Source of the DNA: Fonsecaea monophora
Lineage: Eukaryota; Ascomycota; Eurotiomycetes; Chaetothyriales; Herpotrichiellaceae
Length of the DNA: 64,000 nt
Direction: 5' to 3'
Assembly (NCBI RefSeq): GCF_001642475.1
Contig: NW_019173936.1
Location: 248,001-312,000 of the forward strand
Shown: positions 62,169-64,000 of the stretch, piece after piece
Layout: every line of letters starts with the position of its first letter
Position numbering within the stretch: the stretch's first letter is position 1
Program-made: the position numbers and the translations under genes
The notes under the pieces: generated by a model
Seen by the model: only the letters and a program-made list of their open reading frames with translations
Databases searched by the model: none
What the model was told of the DNA's origin: nothing

Positions 62169-64000
62169 TTACCTCAGTTGAGGTCCGCCGAGGCCTGCGC
62201 CCTCCATTTGTTGCAGACGGGCAGCCAGTTGAGGATACTTCTGTGACACCTCCAGCTGCGTACGTGTGGCCTCGGCGTAAGAAAGCGCATTGACAATTTC
62301 CCCTTCTGTTCTCGACAGCTCGGCGGCGCGCTCAAAATACTCCAGAGCCTTGGTCACCTTGCCTTGTTGAAGGAGGAGCTGAGCCATTGTGGCCACAGCA
62401 ATGTCGCATTCAGGGTCCACTAGAAAGCCCATTAGCAGCTGGTCAGACTCCATTTGGCCGAAGTGGCAACTTACGGATCAACGCTTTCTCGCAAAGCTCT
62501 TCCGCCGCCTTGAAATCCTGCTTCCACTGGAAAAGTGCCAAGGCTTTGTTGATGAGCGGGAGCACGTTGATAGCTCCCATGGGTTTTGTCTGGCGCTCCA
62601 TATCGATTGCGGTCTCGAATCTCTCGATGGCGTCCTGATACTTCTGCTGATCAAGCAGCAGCTCGCCATAATAGTTGTACACGTCGGGCACTTTGTCAAA
62701 ATTCTTCACACATCGTCGGAATGTTGCCATCGAAGACGCGATCGATCCTAGCTTATATTGGGTGACGCCCAGCTGAATGTGCGAATAGATAAAGTCCTTG
62801 TCCAGATCAATGGACTTTTGGTAGTCCTTGGCGGCGTCGGCATATTCTCCGAGAATGAAATGCAGCTGTGCACGGTGGTAAAAGATGTCCGGATCGTTTT
62901 TGTCCTGTGTCATGGCCTTTTCAAAGTCCTCTGCAGCAAGGTCTTTGTTCCCCAACTCCAGCTGCATACTAGCACGCTTGATGTATGGTTGAGTGAGAGA
63001 AGGTTGTAGCTCAATGGCTTTGTTGAGGTCATCGAGAGCGTTGGTGATGTCGCCCTCGAGGTACAAAAACGTGGCACGCATGTTGTAGGCAAAAGCCTCA
63101 TGCTCACCCAGGTCTCCGAGTTCAAGAGCTTTCTTGAAGGCCGCCGCAGCTTCGTCGTAACCTTCGGCAGTCTTCTTCTGCATGGCGATCAAGCCACGCT
63201 GAAGCTGGCCTTTGCCGGTATTCTCATCGAGCTCAGCGCTTTCATCCAGGCCCTCAGGCGGCGGGCGCGGCCGGAAGCTCTGCAGATAGTTGGAAACAAA
63301 GGTTGCACCAGGTAATTTGTTTTTCTTGCCGGCAAGAATCGCTTTGCCCTTCTTCTCTGCCACCTTTTTCAATAATCTTTCCACGCTTTGGGCACTGTTT
63401 TCATTCTTGAATCCGTCAATGATGCAACTGGCTGTGTAATCCAGCAACGCTTCAGAGAAGAGTCCCAAGTGTTCATACGCGTGTGCGCGGCGATTCAGAG
63501 CTTTGACGTATTCTGGGTCCATCGAGATGGCAGCAGTACAATCTTCTACCACCTTGTCCCATTCACTAAGGGCGTTGTAGCAAGCGGCTCGGTTAGAGTA
63601 GTACACAGGATCGGGTTTGCATAGGATTGCTTTCCCATAAAGCTCGATGGCCTTATTGTAGTCTTTGGAGCCATATGCTTTGTTGCCGGCAGCCTTTAAT
63701 TTGCCGGCATATGTTGCTCTCTCCTGCTCATGGTCATGGTCAGAATAGCGTCTCAAGGACAGTGTAGGCAGCTCTACCTCTTTCGAGAAGTTTTCAATGT
63801 TGGACTCGTTGATCTCGGGTATTTCATCCTCGGTCTCGACGGTCGCAGCTCGAGGCGCCGTGCCTGTATCGTAAATCAGTCGTGTTTCCCATCGCTTTTT
63901 GTGGCAACCTAGTCTCACCAGCTTCCTCATCTTTCAGACTAATCCCTGCCTTCTGTGCCTCTTCGGCAGCTTTCTTTTCTTTCCGTCGCTCTTTCTTGCT
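62169..64000 (-). CDS. TOM70: Mitochondrial import receptor Tom70 (5' end outside window)
   Basis: Outer-membrane receptor that takes hydrophobic precursors, often from Hsp70/Hsp90. Exons in the window: 63919-64000 (partial), 62475-63863 and 62169-62419; introns 55 and 55 nt. The start codon and membrane anchor lie beyond position 64000. The visible N-terminal part is the charged linker KKERRKEKKAAEEAQ. The TPR array starts at KLKAAGNKAYGSKDYNKAIELYGKAI, continues with YYSNRAACYNAL and YVKALNRRAHAYEHLG, and has the Tom70-specific LPGATFVSNYLQSFRPRP. C-terminal TPRs include AFAYNMRATFLYLEGD, LGVTQYKLGSIASSM and VDPECDIAVATMAQLLLQQGKV-type sequence. About 570 residues are visible, close to full length. 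Confidence 0.95.

Overview
The window is nuclear DNA of a filamentous ascomycete (Pezizomycotina). Most genes carry short introns (about 46-153 nt, mainly 50-60) with GTRNGT-like donors and CTRAC-like branch points. Intergenic stretches are 0.3-3 kb, genes lie on both strands, and every recognisable protein is of fungal type. From protein similarity alone I would guess Eurotiomycetes, possibly Chaetothyriales; that placement is inference from memory. There are no operons, rRNA, tRNA, CRISPR arrays or intact transposons that I can support.

Layout. 0.2-9 kb: a small DMAC1-like membrane protein, a HAPSTR1-like protein (-), an ISWI chromatin-remodelling ATPase (+), a four-helix membrane protein (+) and an af470-like monooxygenase (-). 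9.8-20.2 kb: AP-3 mu subunit (+), a Par32-like GRGGxGN-repeat protein (-), centractin ARP1 (-) divergent from the U1 snRNP protein U1-C (+), a membrane/coiled-coil protein (+) and ALG13 (-). 20.3-31.8 kb: mitoribosomal RSM24 (+), a CCCH zinc-finger protein (-), an Lsb1/Pin3-like SH3 protein (+), the SF3b subunit YSF3 (-), NADP isocitrate dehydrogenase (+) and MBF1 (-). 33-44 kb is more accessory in character: an unrecognised 770-aa protein, an alpha/beta hydrolase, a head-to-head pair of related F-box-like genes and two unrecognised conserved-looking multi-exon genes. 44.5-64 kb: a membrane-anchored histidine phosphatase (-), a GH76 Dfg5/Dcw1-type mannanase (-), a nitroalkane-oxidase-like flavoprotein (+), TFB5 (+), an isochorismatase-AlkB fusion (+), an FHA protein with a C-terminal membrane segment (-) and TOM70 (-, 5' end outside the window).

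Functionally this is mostly housekeeping: transcription and chromatin (ISWI, MBF1, TFB5), splicing (U1-C, YSF3), mitochondria (DMAC1-like, RSM24, IDP, TOM70), trafficking and glycosylation (AP-3 mu, ARP1, ALG13, GH76). Genes are placed without an obvious shared pathway; several pairs share divergent promoters.

The most striking observation is the first intron of the U1-C gene. No GT-AG choice gives a U1-C reading frame, but an AT-AC intron (16462-16512, starting ATAAGT and ending CAC) restores the family start MPKFFCDYC exactly. A gene for a factor that helps U1 recognise 5' splice sites would then itself carry a non-canonical 5' splice site. Other points: a fused isochorismatase-AlkB protein with Gly at the usual nucleophile position, several intron-sized segments that are multiples of three without stops (silent retention possible), the divergent F-box-like paralogues, and a perfect 13-bp inverted repeat near 13.75 kb.
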